The notes under the pieces were generated by a model. It did no database searches. It was not told the origin of the DNA and saw only the letters and a list, made by a program, of their open reading frames with translations. From an uncultured Veillonellaceae bacterium (GTDB lineage Bacteria > Bacillota > Negativicutes > Selenomonadales > Selenomonadaceae), in the NCBI GenBank assembly GCA_902785705.1, contig CACZZN010000005.1, positions 162,614 through 226,613 of the forward strand: DNA of 64,000 bases, read 5' to 3'. Made by a program: the position numbers and the translations under genes. Of this stretch, positions 43,447 through 52,621 are shown piece by piece (the first letter of the stretch is position 1; every line of letters begins with the position of its first letter).

Positions 43447-44658
43447 TCAAGTATGGTACTCCCCATTGATCTTCACATACTCATAGGAGAAATCGCAGCT
43501 CCAGACCGTTGCCTCGCTGTCTCCGTCTCCCATGTCCACCGTAATCACGATATCGTGCTCCGACATGACTTTGCGGAGTGCCTCTTCATCGTATTTCGCG
43601 CCCACACCATGCGCATAGACGGGAATCCCGCCGAATTCCACCACGGTCTTCTCCGGCGTCATCGGAACACCCGCATAGCCTACCGCGCAGATCACGCGTC
43701 CCCAGTTGGGATCCTCACCGAAGAAAGCGGTCTTCACCAAGGGTGATTTTGCGACGCTCATGCCGACAGCCTTTGCTTCCTCAAAGGATCTCGCATGCTT
43801 CACGTCAATGGTCAGGAACTTCGTCGCGCCCTCGCCGTCAGCCGCGATATGCTGCGCAAGCCCTGTGCAGATGGCAAGCAGCGTATCGAAGAATTTCCTG
43901 TAATCCTCGTTCTTTTCCCTGATGACGGGATTTCCCGCCGCGCCATTTGCCAGCACCACCGCCATATCGTTCGTGCTCATGTCGCCGTCAATGGATATCA
44001 TGTTGAAGGTCACTTCAGTGATCTCGGAAAGCGCCTCCTGAAGAAGACTGCTCTCAATGGCCGCGTCCGTCGTGATGAAGCAGAGCATGGTCGCCATGTT
44101 CGGCTGAATCATGCCGGAACCCTTCGCGATTGCGCCGAAACGCACCGACTTCCCGCCGATCTCCACCTCCGTCGCGCATGCCTTGGAATAGGTATCCGTT
44201 GTGACGATCGCATTGCCTGCGTTCTGGCTGCCGGTCTCCGAAAGCTCGGAAACCGCCTGCCGGATTCCCTGTTCCACACGGTCCATCGGAAGATTCACGC
44301 CGATGACGCCCGTGGAAGCAACCAGTACATCCTCCGCCTTGCATCCAAGCTCCTTCGCCGCCATCGACGCCATGGCTTCCGCGTCCTTCCTCCCCTGCTC
44401 ACCTGTGCAGGCATTCGCGCATCCCGCGTTTGCCACCACAGCATGAGCCGTTCCGCTTTTCACAGCCTCTTGTGACACATATACCGGAGCCGCCGCTACG
44501 GCATTCTGCGTGAACACTCCTGCCACGGCAGCCTCCTTCTCCGTATAGATCACCGCAAGATCAAGGTTGCCGCTCTTCTTGATGCCGGCCCTCACGCCGG
44601 CCGCTTTGAAGCCTGTCGGGAATGTAACCCCCGCCTTGGCATTCTTCTCACTGAACAT
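43447..44658 (-). CDS. argJ: Glutamate N-acetyltransferase / amino-acid acetyltransferase
   Basis: Recycles the acetyl group from acetylornithine to glutamate, and in bifunctional forms also makes N-acetylglutamate from acetyl-CoA. The 403-residue precursor has the self-cleavage site MIQPNMATML, where cleavage between Ala and Thr yields the two chains and the Thr nucleophile. GGGAGGAAAC lies before the ATG at 44658. Presence of argJ means the cyclic acetyl pathway, consistent with no argE in this operon. Confidence 0.96.
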   Translation of the reverse strand: MFSEKNAKAGVTFPTGFKAAGVRAGIKKSGNLDLAVIYTEKEAAVAGVFTQNAVAAAPVYVSQEAVKSGTAHAVVANAGCANACTGEQGRKDAEAMASMAAKELGCKAEDVLVASTGVIGVNLPMDRVEQGIRQAVSELSETGSQNAGNAIVTTDTYSKACATEVEIGGKSVRFGAIAKGSGMIQPNMATMLCFITTDAAIESSLLQEALSEITEVTFNMISIDGDMSTNDMAVVLANGAAGNPVIREKNEDYRKFFDTLLAICTGLAQHIAADGEGATKFLTIDVKHARSFEEAKAVGMSVAKSPLVKTAFFGEDPNWGRVICAVGYAGVPMTPEKTVVEFGGIPVYAHGVGAKYDEEALRKVMSEHDIVITVDMGDGDSEATVWSCDFSYEYVKINGEYHT

Positions 44659-44672
44659 ATCTGTTTCCTCCC

Positions 44673-45707
44673 TTATGGATACATCGGAACAACATCCAGG
44701 CCCATTTTTTCCTCGAATCCACACGCAATGTTGAAATTCTGCACCGCCTGCCCTGCTGCTCCCTTCACGAGATTATCGATGGCGGAAAGCACGATCACAC
44801 GCCTCGTGCGCTCATCAATATGCCATGCAATATCGCAGAAATTCGAGCCCCGCACATCCTTGGTAGCGGGGTAGCCATTCCTTCCAAGCAACCGGATGAA
44901 ATACTCATTTCCATACATTTTCTGGAATGCCGCATCCACCATTTCAGCTGTTATTTCCTGCTTCAGCGTGCCATAGCAGGTGGCAAGGATGCCCCTGGAC
45001 ATCGGTACCAGATGCGGCGTAAAGTTCAGGACAACGGTCTCCCCGGAAAGTTCTTCCAGTGCCTGCTCGATTTCCGGCGTATGGCGATGATGCGCCACAT
45101 TATACGCCTTGAAGCTGTCATAGAGTTCCGGAAAATGGTTCCCCTGCTTCGGGGAACGGCCCGCTCCCGAGACACCCGATTTCGCGTCCACGATAATGGT
45201 GTTCATGTCAATCAGACGGTGCTTTGCCAACGGAGCGAGCGCCAGAATGCTTGCCGTCGTAAAGCATCCCGCGTTGCCGATGATCTTGGCCCTGCGGATC
45301 TCTTCGCGGTAAAGCTCAGCCAGCCCGTAGACGCGCTCCGCCTCCGGATGCGTATGCGGCACATGGTACCACTCCTCGTAAACAGCGGTATTGCTGAAGC
45401 GATAATCCGCCCCCAGGTCAATGATGCGGACCGGGAACTTTTCCAATGCTTTCCCGACTTCCATCGCATGTCCATGGGGCAGGCCGATGAACACGAAATC
45501 ACTGTCCTCGCCGATGCGCGAGATATCTTTCATGCTCTCCAGCTCCAGATCATAAAGCCCGCGAAGATGCGGATACAACGCTGAGATCCGCTCTCCCGTA
45601 TGGCTTTCGGAAGTGACATGCACGACCTCAGCCTGCGGATGCTGATACAGAATACGCAGCAATTCTGCGCCCGCATAGCCCGTGGCTCCGATGACACTGA
45701 CTTTCAT
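44673..45707 (-). CDS. argC: N-acetyl-gamma-glutamyl-phosphate reductase
   Basis: NADPH-dependent reduction of acetylglutamyl phosphate. The 344-residue protein has the nucleotide-binding start VSVIGATGYAGAELLRIL, the active-site Cys in IGNAGCFTTASIL, and HRHTPEIEQAL. First gene of the arg operon; an ArgR-type double operator covers its promoter. Confidence 0.96.
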   Translation of the reverse strand: MKVSVIGATGYAGAELLRILYQHPQAEVVHVTSESHTGERISALYPHLRGLYDLELESMKDISRIGEDSDFVFIGLPHGHAMEVGKALEKFPVRIIDLGADYRFSNTAVYEEWYHVPHTHPEAERVYGLAELYREEIRRAKIIGNAGCFTTASILALAPLAKHRLIDMNTIIVDAKSGVSGAGRSPKQGNHFPELYDSFKAYNVAHHRHTPEIEQALEELSGETVVLNFTPHLVPMSRGILATCYGTLKQEITAEMVDAAFQKMYGNEYFIRLLGRNGYPATKDVRGSNFCDIAWHIDERTRRVIVLSAIDNLVKGAAGQAVQNFNIACGFEEKMGLDVVPMYP

Positions 45708-45756
45708 TTCCCGTTTCCTCCCTTGCGCATGAGAAAATCATCCCTGCGCCGCGACA

Positions 45757-45791
45757 TTCATAATTATACATCCTTATGCATAAACATTCAA
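45757..45791 (-). promoter_or_regulatory. arg operon promoter with two ARG boxes
   Basis: Minus strand: -35 TTGAAT (45791-45786), 17-base spacer, -10 TATAAT (45768-45763). Two ARG-box-like palindromes overlap it: TGAATGTTTATGCA (45790-45777) and TGTATAATTATGAA (45770-45757), 6 bases apart. The first box covers the -35 and the second covers the -10, so ArgR-arginine binding would block RNA polymerase. Confidence 0.8.
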
Positions 45792-45870
45792 GTTTTTCTT
45801 TGTCCAAAACACTGTACGAACCGTCCAAACAGCATTATAATATGGAGAAGTGAATCAAAAAGGAGACGCT

Positions 45871-46689
45871 ATGAAGAAAAAACGAACATTCAGCTTGAAA
45901 CATTTCCTCTTGCTTCTCGCACTGGTCTTTTGCGTTGCATATCTCTGCTCCGGCGGCACCCGGATCTTCCAGCCAAAAACATGGCAGCATGTCGGCGACT
46001 ACCTTCCAAAGGCGGAGCAGCCGCAGTCCGACAGGCCGTCTGCGGCAGAAGAAGCCACCTTCACGGACCGGATCAGCCGTCTGGTCTTTCTGCGGCGCGC
46101 AGTGGCAAGCCATATCCGAAAGGACAGCTACACCGCCCTCAACCGGATTCCCCTGCAGCTGCGGCAGGCCGTCATTGCCGTGGAGGATAACCGCTTCTAC
46201 TCGCATCATGGCTTTGATGCAGAGGGCATGATGCGTGCCGCGCTGGTCAATCTCCAGTACGGAGAAATCACGGAGGGCGCAAGCACCATCACGCAGCAGC
46301 TCATCAAGAACCTGTTCCTGTCACAGGAGCAGACCTTCGGGCGCAAGGCCGAAGAATTGCTGCTGGCACTCGACATGGAAGCCAACTATTCCAAAGACGA
46401 AATTCTGGAGCTCTATCTGAACAGCATCTATTTCGGCTCGGGTTACTATGGCATCACGGACGCATCGCAGGGCTATTTCGCCAAGGAGCCGCAAGATCTC
46501 GACCTCGCAGAGGCTTCCATGCTCGCAGGGCTTCCGAATGCGCCTTCCCTCTATTCCCCCTACGTGGACTTCCTAAAGGCGAAGAAACGCCAATTCATCG
46601 TGCTGGATGCCATGGCGCGCACAGGCTTTATCACGAAAGAACAGGCCGAAGACGCAAAAATCGAGCCCCTCTATCTGGCGCATGAGTAA
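45871..46689 (+). CDS. mtgA: GT51 peptidoglycan glycosyltransferase (monofunctional)
   Basis: Polymerises lipid II glycan strands. The 272-residue protein has a basic start and one membrane helix (FLLLLALVFCVAYLCSGG), then the GT51 motifs EDNRFYSHHGFD (catalytic Glu), GASTITQQLIKNLFL, KAEELLLALDME and LELYLNSIYFG. No transpeptidase domain follows, so it is monofunctional. AAAAAGGAG lies before the ATG at 45871; a TATAAT is about 30 bases upstream. Divergent from argC. Confidence 0.92.
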   Translation: MKKKRTFSLKHFLLLLALVFCVAYLCSGGTRIFQPKTWQHVGDYLPKAEQPQSDRPSAAEEATFTDRISRLVFLRRAVASHIRKDSYTALNRIPLQLRQAVIAVEDNRFYSHHGFDAEGMMRAALVNLQYGEITEGASTITQQLIKNLFLSQEQTFGRKAEELLLALDMEANYSKDEILELYLNSIYFGSGYYGITDASQGYFAKEPQDLDLAEASMLAGLPNAPSLYSPYVDFLKAKKRQFIVLDAMARTGFITKEQAEDAKIEPLYLAHE

Positions 46690-46710
46690 GGAACTGTTCC
46701 GAAAACAAGA

Positions 46711-46748
46711 AAAGAGAGGTACCATGCCAAAAGGTATCTCTCTTTTTT
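46711..46748. terminator. terminator between mtgA and secreted protein gene
   Basis: AAAGAGAGgTACC pairs with GGTAtCTCTCTTT and is followed by TTTTG on the plus strand, 21 bases past the mtgA stop. Confidence 0.8.
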
Positions 46749-46757
46749 GTTGATCAC

Positions 46758-47342
46758 TCACTTCTTGTTTTTCTTGTCGGCTTCCTTTGCCTGCTTCTGC
46801 GCAGCATCCTCGAAATGCTGATAGAACTTCTCAGAGAGATCCATGTAGGTGTCCTTGGTGTCCACACCCGACCGCCCCGTCTTTCCGGCGGCAACCTCAT
46901 AGGTATAGAGAAGCTCATTCGTCCCGGCCTTGAATACATCAAAGAAGAAAATCGTCGTGCTGTTGTTCGCCACGGTCACAATGACGTATGCGTCCGCATA
47001 CTTTCCGACATTTTCCCGAAATGCCTTGGCGGCCTTGACGCGGTCCAATGATTTGATATCCACGCTGGATTCCGCACGGATGCTTTCAGCCACCGCGTCA
47101 TAGGACATGACGTAACTGCGCGCTTTCCTGCTCGCGTCAAACACAATCTCCGTCAGCTGATCATTCGTCGGCGCCTTGTCATTGGGCGGCATATATAAGG
47201 GTTTCCCGATGGCCAAACGATGGATCGGCACCAAATCCGCACCCGTCTGTATCGTTTCACGTTCTCCTTCAGCCGCAAAAGCGAGCTGCGCCGAAAGTAC
47301 AAGCATACAGATTACCAGCAGCAATTGCACTGTTTTCTTCAT
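46758..47342 (-). CDS. Secreted protein of unknown function
   Basis: A 194-residue protein with a clear signal peptide (KKTVQLLLVICMLVLSAQLAFA), then a soluble domain with KPLYMPPNDKAPTNDQLTEIV, a region of alternating hydrophobics (YADAYVIVTVANNSTTIFFFDVF) and a Lys-rich C-terminus (AAQKQAKEADKKNKK). GGGAGG lies 7 bases before the ATG. Likely periplasmic. The beta-rich core may be a small binding domain, but no family was recognised. Confidence 0.8.
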   Translation of the reverse strand: MKKTVQLLLVICMLVLSAQLAFAAEGERETIQTGADLVPIHRLAIGKPLYMPPNDKAPTNDQLTEIVFDASRKARSYVMSYDAVAESIRAESSVDIKSLDRVKAAKAFRENVGKYADAYVIVTVANNSTTIFFFDVFKAGTNELLYTYEVAAGKTGRSGVDTKDTYMDLSEKFYQHFEDAAQKQAKEADKKNKK

Positions 47343-47477
47343 GAAATTTCCTCCCTGCAGTATGGAATGTCCGGCTCTGCCGCATCCTTCTTGATTTGTG
47401 CCAAAGCACACTGTTGTTTCATTCTACACCAAATCAACCGTTTCTGCAAGATGTCCCGCATGACTTGCTCAAAAATT

Positions 47478-47921
47478 TTAATCGCCCAAAGCTTCCCGCT
47501 TCGGATGGTCCTTGCAGAGATCCGCCAGCGTGATGGCATTGAGCACGCTGCTGATGCTTTCGCAGACCTTCTCCCAGACATTGCGCGTCGCGCATTCGCC
47601 TGCCCTCTCGCAAAACTGGTCCGACGACTCCGCGCTGGTCAGCAGGCAGTCCACCAGCGCAATCGGGCCCTCCGTCACCGTGATGATCTCCCCGATGGTG
47701 ATCTCCTCCGGCGGCCTTGCCAGCATATAGCCGCCCTGAGCGCCACGCACGCTTTTGACGAGATCCGCCTTTCTGAGCTGGCCCATGAGCTGTTCCATAT
47801 AGTTTTCCGAAATTCCTTGGCTGCTGGTGATCTCCTTCAGCGGAACCGCACCTTTTCCATAGTGGAATGCCAGCTCATACAACGCGGCCACGCCATAGCG
47901 CCCCTTGGTTGAAAGCTTCAT
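47478..47921 (-). CDS. Rrf2 family transcriptional regulator
   Basis: A 147-residue winged-helix regulator beginning MKLSTKGRYGVAALYELA, with the DNA-recognition segment SQGISENYMEQLMGQLRKADLV and the wing VRGAQGGYML. Three Cys in CLLTSAESSDQFCERAGEC could hold an Fe-S cluster as in IscR, or the protein may act like CymR in cysteine control. No isc/suf or cys gene is adjacent in the window. GGAGG lies 5 bases before the ATG at 47921. Confidence 0.9.
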   Translation of the reverse strand: MKLSTKGRYGVAALYELAFHYGKGAVPLKEITSSQGISENYMEQLMGQLRKADLVKSVRGAQGGYMLARPPEEITIGEIITVTEGPIALVDCLLTSAESSDQFCERAGECATRNVWEKVCESISSVLNAITLADLCKDHPKREALGD

Positions 47922-47947
47922 CGTGTCCTCCACATCCTTAAAGAGTC

Positions 47948-49282
47948 CTATTTCTCAAAGCGCTCCGGCCAGCAATCACGCAGGTACTCGCCCATGCGCT
48001 TTTCCGCCCCTTGCTCTGTCGGCTCATAATAGTGCGCCCCGCGGCTCTTATCGGGAAGATATTGCTGCTCTTTGAAATGCCCCTCATAGTCATGGGGATA
48101 AATATAGTTAAGTCCATGTCCCAGCTTTGCCGCGCCCTTGTAACTGGAATCCCTGAGATGCGGCGGCACCGTCCCGCAGTCACGGCTCCGCACATCTGCC
48201 AGCGCCTTGTCGATGGCAAGGTAAGCCGCGTTGCTCTTGGGTGCCGAGGCCACATAGGTCACCGCCTCCGCCAGCGGGATCCGTGCTTCCGGCATGCCCA
48301 CGAACTGCACCGCCTGCACCGCCGCCATGGCTACCACAAGCGCCATGGGATCCGCATTTCCCACATCCTCCGCCGCGCAGATTGCCACGCGCCTTGCGAT
48401 GAAATTCAGATCCTCCCCGGAGGCCAGCATACGCGCCAAGTAGAAAATCGCCGCGTCCGCATCGCTCCCCCTCATGCTCTTGATAAAGGCAGACACCGTA
48501 TCATAGTGGTTGTCGCCCTTCTTGTCATAGGATTGCATACGCTCTCCCAAAAGCCCCGAAAGGATCTCCTCCGTGATTGCACCGCCCGTCGGCGGCACCA
48601 TGGCGGCCGCCTGCTCCAACAGATTAAGCGCCATACGGGCATCGCCGCCCGCAAACTGCGCCATGAGCGCAAGCACCCCATCCTCTGCCGTAATGCCTTG
48701 TCCGCCGAGGCCCCGCTCCGCATCCTCCAACGCCTGCCGCAGGATTTTCTGCAGTTCGCCATCCGTGAGCTGCTCCAGCTTCACGATGCGCACTCTGGAC
48801 AGAAGCGCATGATTGACTTCAAAAAAGGGATTCTCCGTGGTTGCTCCGATGAGCACAAGCCGCCCATCCTCCACATAGGGCAGCAATACATCCTGCTGGC
48901 TCTTGTTGAAACGATGGATTTCATCAATAAACACAATCGTGCGTTTCTGATAGAACTTTCTCTGCTCCTCCGCCGCCTTCACGATCTGCCGGATATCCGC
49001 GATGCCCGCCGCCACAGCATTCAGCCGATGGAACGCGCTTCCCGTGAGCCCCGCGATCATCTGCGCCAGCGTGGTCTTGCCCGTCCCCGGCGGCCCGAAG
49101 AGTATCATGGACGGCACCTGATCCCGCTCGATCATCTGCCGCAGGTACTTTCCGGCGCCCACGGCTTCCCGCTGGCCGATGAATTCCCGAAAATTCCGGG
49201 GGCGCATGCGCTGCGCCAATGGCTCGAATTCCCTTTCTGTCTGCGATTCTGCCGCCGCAGAAAATAAATCCATGCTCTCCAT
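47948..49282 (-). CDS. rarA: Replication-associated recombination protein A (AAA+ ATPase)
   Basis: A 444-residue RarA/MgsA ATPase acting at stalled forks: MDLFSAAAE near the start, LAQRMRPRNFREFIGQ, Walker A FGPPGTGKTTLAQMIAG, Walker B IVFIDEIHRFNKSQQDVLLP, ATTENPFFEVN, and the C-terminal domain with AYPHDYEGHFKEQQYLP-like sequence (YIYPHDYEGHFKEQQYLPD). The ATG at 49282 (GAGG 5 bases upstream) is chosen, but the third codon ATG at 49273 is also possible. Confidence 0.94.
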   Translation of the reverse strand: MESMDLFSAAAESQTEREFEPLAQRMRPRNFREFIGQREAVGAGKYLRQMIERDQVPSMILFGPPGTGKTTLAQMIAGLTGSAFHRLNAVAAGIADIRQIVKAAEEQRKFYQKRTIVFIDEIHRFNKSQQDVLLPYVEDGRLVLIGATTENPFFEVNHALLSRVRIVKLEQLTDGELQKILRQALEDAERGLGGQGITAEDGVLALMAQFAGGDARMALNLLEQAAAMVPPTGGAITEEILSGLLGERMQSYDKKGDNHYDTVSAFIKSMRGSDADAAIFYLARMLASGEDLNFIARRVAICAAEDVGNADPMALVVAMAAVQAVQFVGMPEARIPLAEAVTYVASAPKSNAAYLAIDKALADVRSRDCGTVPPHLRDSSYKGAAKLGHGLNYIYPHDYEGHFKEQQYLPDKSRGAHYYEPTEQGAEKRMGEYLRDCWPERFEK

Positions 49283-49302
49283 AAAAACCTCAAAAACCTC
49301 TT

Positions 49303-49758
49303 TCAAAGCCCCGTCGAACCAAAACCTCCGAGGCGCTCCTCCCCCATGCCTGCCGTATCCGCATCCGCAGTCAGGTACTTCATGAAAACGCCCTGTGCGA
49401 TCCGCATGCCCTTTTCCACTTGAAACGGCTCCGTTCCAAGATTCCAGAAGGATACCATGATATGCCCCTCATTTTCCGGGTTATCGTAATAATCCGCGTC
49501 GATCACGCCCACATTGTTCATGAGCATGAGCTGATGCCTCACGGAAAGTCCCGAGCGGATATAGAGATACAACACCTCATCCTGCTGCATATATGCCTTC
49601 AGCCCCGTCGCGACCAAAGTCATCCCACGGGGCAGAAGCAGGACATCCTCCGCCGCCTCGATATCATAGCCTGCGCTCGCGCCTGTCTTGCGTTGCGGCA
49701 AATGAATGCCCCTTCCTTCAAAAGCGCTGACGACTTGAAATCCTCTTGCGCCCTTCAT
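49303..49758 (-). CDS. dut: dUTP diphosphatase
   Basis: Removes dUTP and supplies dUMP. The 151-residue trimeric-type dUTPase shows [11 protein letters not shown] (motif 1), [10 protein letters not shown] (motif 2), [17 protein letters not shown] (motif 3, with a longer variant loop than the usual DYRG), and GGFGSTG (motif 5). The start is the ATG overlapping the hfq stop (ATGA). Sits between hfq and rarA. Confidence 0.92.
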   Translation of the reverse strand: MKGARGFQVVSAFEGRGIHLPQRKTGASAGYDIEAAEDVLLLPRGMTLVATGLKAYMQQDEVLYLYIRSGLSVRHQLMLMNNVGVIDADYYDNPENEGHIMVSFWNLGTEPFQVEKGMRIAQGVFMKYLTADADTAGMGEERLGGFGSTGL

Positions 49759-50018
49759 GCCGGACATTCCTCGCTTTTTTCCGCACACTCTGCCGCAAAG
49801 GCACCATTCAGCGGTTTCATCGGAGCAATCGTGGAAATCGCATGCTTGTAGACAAGCTGCTGCTTTCCCATGGACTCGACGATCACCGTGAAATTGTCGA
49901 ATCCCTTCACGTTCCCCTTGATCTGGAAGCCGTTCATCAAATGGATGCTGACCGCCACATTTTCCTTCCGCACCTGATTCAAAAAACTATCCTGCAAATT
50001 CACGGGTCTGTTTTGCAT
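49755..50018 (-). CDS. hfq: RNA chaperone Hfq
   Basis: An 87-residue Sm-like hexameric RNA chaperone. The Sm1 region [27 protein letters not shown] and the Sm2 signature YKHAIST are clear. The C-terminal tail is short and acidic with Cys ([13 protein letters not shown]). The typical neighbour miaA is upstream. It is likely translated together with dut. Confidence 0.96.
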   Translation of the reverse strand: MQNRPVNLQDSFLNQVRKENVAVSIHLMNGFQIKGNVKGFDNFTVIVESMGKQQLVYKHAISTIAPMKPLNGAFAAECAEKSEECPA

Positions 50019-50060
50019 AAAGCAATCTCCCTTCCTAAGGAATTGTTCATAAGGTACTGC

Positions 50061-51005
50061 TCATAAATGAAAATGTTCCCCGACATCCTCCCACACCCTT
50101 CGCAGAAGCCGCTCCCCCTGCAAATGATCCAAATCATACCAATGGATATACGGCATGCGGCGGTACCAGGTAAGCTGCCGTTTGGCAAAATGGCGCGTAT
50201 GCTTCCGGATGAGCTCGATGGCCTCTGTCCCTGTCATCTCTCCCGCAAGGCATGCCGCCGTTTCCTTGTAGCCGATGCCCTGCATGGCCTGCATTTCCCG
50301 CGTGACTCCACTATCCAGAAGCCCCCATACCTCATCCATCAGCCCTTGTGCAAACATGCGCTGCACACGCTGATTGATTCTCTCATAGAGCGCCTGCCGA
50401 TTCCTTTGGAGCCCGATCACCCACGCATCATAGCGAAGCTCTCCGCTTTTCACGGAAAACTTTTCCCTTGAAATGCTCTCTTTCCCAAGCTCTGCTACTT
50501 CCAAGGCACGGATTACCCGGCGCAGATTCCTTGGATGGATGGTCTCGGCCGCTTGCGGATCCCGCTCTGTCAGCATGGCATAGAGGGCTTCCCCTCCCTG
50601 CTCCTCCGCGATCTGCTCCAATCGCTTCCGATAGGCATGATTCCCCGAAGTCTCATTGAATTCATAGCCCTCCAGAAGCGCCTGCACATAAAGTCCCGTG
50701 CCGCCCGCAAGGATCGGAATCCTGCCCCTGCCGTGAATCTCATGGATCAGTGCCTCCGCCCGCTGTTTGAACTCCGTTACATCGAAATGAGCAGAGGCGG
50801 GCAGGATATCCACCAGATGATGCACGATGCCCTGCCGCTCCCCCATACTCGGCTTTGCGGAGCCGATATCAAAGCCCTGATAGACCAGCATCGAATCACC
50901 CGAGATGATTTCCGTGCCCAAAGCCTTCGCAAGCTCGATGGAAAGCTCCGTTTTGCCTGCCGCGGTAGGCCCCAAAATGACAATCAGCCGCTCTCTTTCG
51001 CTCAT
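50061..51005 (-). CDS. miaA: tRNA dimethylallyltransferase
   Basis: Adds isopentenyl to A37 of UNN-reading tRNAs. The 314-residue protein has the P-loop GPTAAGKTELS, EIISGDSMLVYQGFDIGSAKP, PILAGGTGLYVQALLEG and KRQLTWYRR. Overlaps the upstream hydrolase gene stop by 4 bases and is followed by hfq. Confidence 0.96.
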   Translation of the reverse strand: MSERERLIVILGPTAAGKTELSIELAKALGTEIISGDSMLVYQGFDIGSAKPSMGERQGIVHHLVDILPASAHFDVTEFKQRAEALIHEIHGRGRIPILAGGTGLYVQALLEGYEFNETSGNHAYRKRLEQIAEEQGGEALYAMLTERDPQAAETIHPRNLRRVIRALEVAELGKESISREKFSVKSGELRYDAWVIGLQRNRQALYERINQRVQRMFAQGLMDEVWGLLDSGVTREMQAMQGIGYKETAACLAGEMTGTEAIELIRKHTRHFAKRQLTWYRRMPYIHWYDLDHLQGERLLRRVWEDVGEHFHL

Positions 51006-51679
51006 GCCAGCTCGATGTCCTCGCCCGGCTTCACGATATGTACCTCCGCATGCGCCATCTTCTCCGTGAGTTCCTTGTACTTCGCCACATCCTGCCGGAT
51101 GATGGGCCAGGTATCATAGTGGAGCGGAATGACATGGCGCACCCCCAGCCACTGCGCCGCAAGCGCTGCGTCTTCAAGTCCCATGGTGTAATTATCCCCG
51201 ATGGGCAGCAGCGCGTAGTCCAGCCTATCCTTCTGCCCGATGAGCTTCATATCGCTGAACAGCGCCGTATCGCCCGCATAGTAAATCACCAGTCCGCCGA
51301 TATAGATGACATAGCCGCAGGCAATGCCGCCCGGAACGCCGGAACTGTGCTGCGCCAGCGTCATGCGCACCTTGCCGAAGGGCAGGTTCAGGGAGCCGCC
51401 CAAATTCATACCATGCCCCTTGACATCCGTCCCCATGGAGGTGCAGATATCCAGTATCTCGGGTATCCCGACCACCTCCGCACCCGTGCGGGCCGCAATA
51501 TCCGGCGCATCCCCCAGATGATCCCCATGGGCATGCGTCACCAGAATATAGTCCGCCGCTACATCATTTGCGGAAACGGATGCCACCGGATTTCCCGTCA
51601 GGAACGGATCCACAAGCACCTTGTACTTGCCGTCATCCAGCAGGAAACAGGCATGACCGAAATACGAATACTTTACCAT
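51002..51679 (-). CDS. Metallo-beta-lactamase-fold hydrolase (UPF0173)
   Basis: A 225-residue MBL-fold protein of the UPF0173 group: YFGHACFLLDDGKYKVLVDPFLTGNP, metal-binding THAHGDHLGD, VRMTLAQHSSG, YYAGDTALFSDM and HVIPLHYDTWPI. Predicted metal-dependent hydrolase; the natural substrate is not established for the family. Overlaps miaA, suggesting one transcript with miaA-hfq-dut-rarA. Confidence 0.92.
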   Translation of the reverse strand: MVKYSYFGHACFLLDDGKYKVLVDPFLTGNPVASVSANDVAADYILVTHAHGDHLGDAPDIAARTGAEVVGIPEILDICTSMGTDVKGHGMNLGGSLNLPFGKVRMTLAQHSSGVPGGIACGYVIYIGGLVIYYAGDTALFSDMKLIGQKDRLDYALLPIGDNYTMGLEDAALAAQWLGVRHVIPLHYDTWPIIRQDVAKYKELTEKMAHAEVHIVKPGEDIELA

Positions 51680-51808
51680 AAAAAAACCTCCCCCGAAATC
51701 ATCATATCAGAACACAGCGGCAGGAAATCACGAAAACAAAACGAATAACAAAAATCAGACAACATGATTATATGATTGATTATACCATAACAACAAGGTC
51801 GTGAAAAC

Positions 51809-52510
51809 ATGTGCCGGAATCTTATCTCCCTTCCCCAGATAGAACTTATGTTCGATGCGCCCCTTCCTGCCCTCCAGTATCTGCTGATTGCCGGTGGAAG
51901 GGCTCCCGCCCCCCGCTGGCTGCAAAGAACAAAACAAGGCCGCAGTCTCTGGGCCGTCGACCACGGCATCGATATCTGCCGCCAATGCAATATCCTTCCC
52001 GAACGTCTGCTGGGAGACGGAGACAGCGCTTCCTCCGATGCTTGGGAATGGGCAGAGGCCCACGCGGTTCCCACGAATCGCTACCCGCCCGAAAAGGACT
52101 TGACGGATACCCAGCTCGCCTTGAAGCTCCTTGCCCCCGAGTCCCCATTCCTGCTGCTTACCGGCTGCTTCGGCGGTCGTCTGGACCACCTGTTCAGTAC
52201 GGTATTTTCCTGCGCTCACGCAAAAATGCCCTGCCTGCTCGCCGATGAACAGGAACTCCTGTTCCCCCTGCATGGCGGACACAGCCTGACGCTTTCCTGC
52301 AAAACACCCCCCAAAGCACTGTCGCTCCTGCCGCTGACCGCAAACTGCGAAAAGGTCTGCATCAATCATATGCACTGGCCCCTTGAAAATGCGTGCCTGT
52401 CTCAAAGCCAGCCCAATGCCGTCAGCAATATCCCCTCGTCGGAACAGCCAATCACCGTTTCTGTCGGAACCGGCATTCTGGGTATCTACCTCGATTGGGG
52501 CATGGCATAA
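51809..52510 (+). CDS. thiN: Thiamine diphosphokinase
   Basis: Transfers pyrophosphate from ATP to thiamine. The 233-residue protein has the family motifs LIAGGRAP, WAVDHGID, LLGDGDSASS, PPEKDLTDTQLAL and TGCFGGRLDH, and a C-terminal beta-rich domain. The Shine-Dalgarno is weak (AAGG 10 bases before the ATG), and an ATG 13 codons later is an alternative. Complements the damaged thiamine salvage locus at 21-23 kb. Confidence 0.9.
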   Translation: MCRNLISLPQIELMFDAPLPALQYLLIAGGRAPAPRWLQRTKQGRSLWAVDHGIDICRQCNILPERLLGDGDSASSDAWEWAEAHAVPTNRYPPEKDLTDTQLALKLLAPESPFLLLTGCFGGRLDHLFSTVFSCAHAKMPCLLADEQELLFPLHGGHSLTLSCKTPPKALSLLPLTANCEKVCINHMHWPLENACLSQSQPNAVSNIPSSEQPITVSVGTGILGIYLDWGMA

Positions 52511-52571
52511 GGAATGGAACCAGCAAGAGGCAAAAATATCGTTCTGTCACGAAAGGCAGCAAAGAGACACG

Positions 52572-52606
52572 AAGAGCACCCTGCCACAGCAAAGTGCTCT
52601 TTTTTC
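52572..52606 (+). terminator. terminator after thiN
   Basis: AAGAGCAC pairs with GTGCTCTT around a 14-base loop and is followed by TTTTTC. Confidence 0.8.
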
Positions 52607-52621
52607 ATGAACAACGAATCT

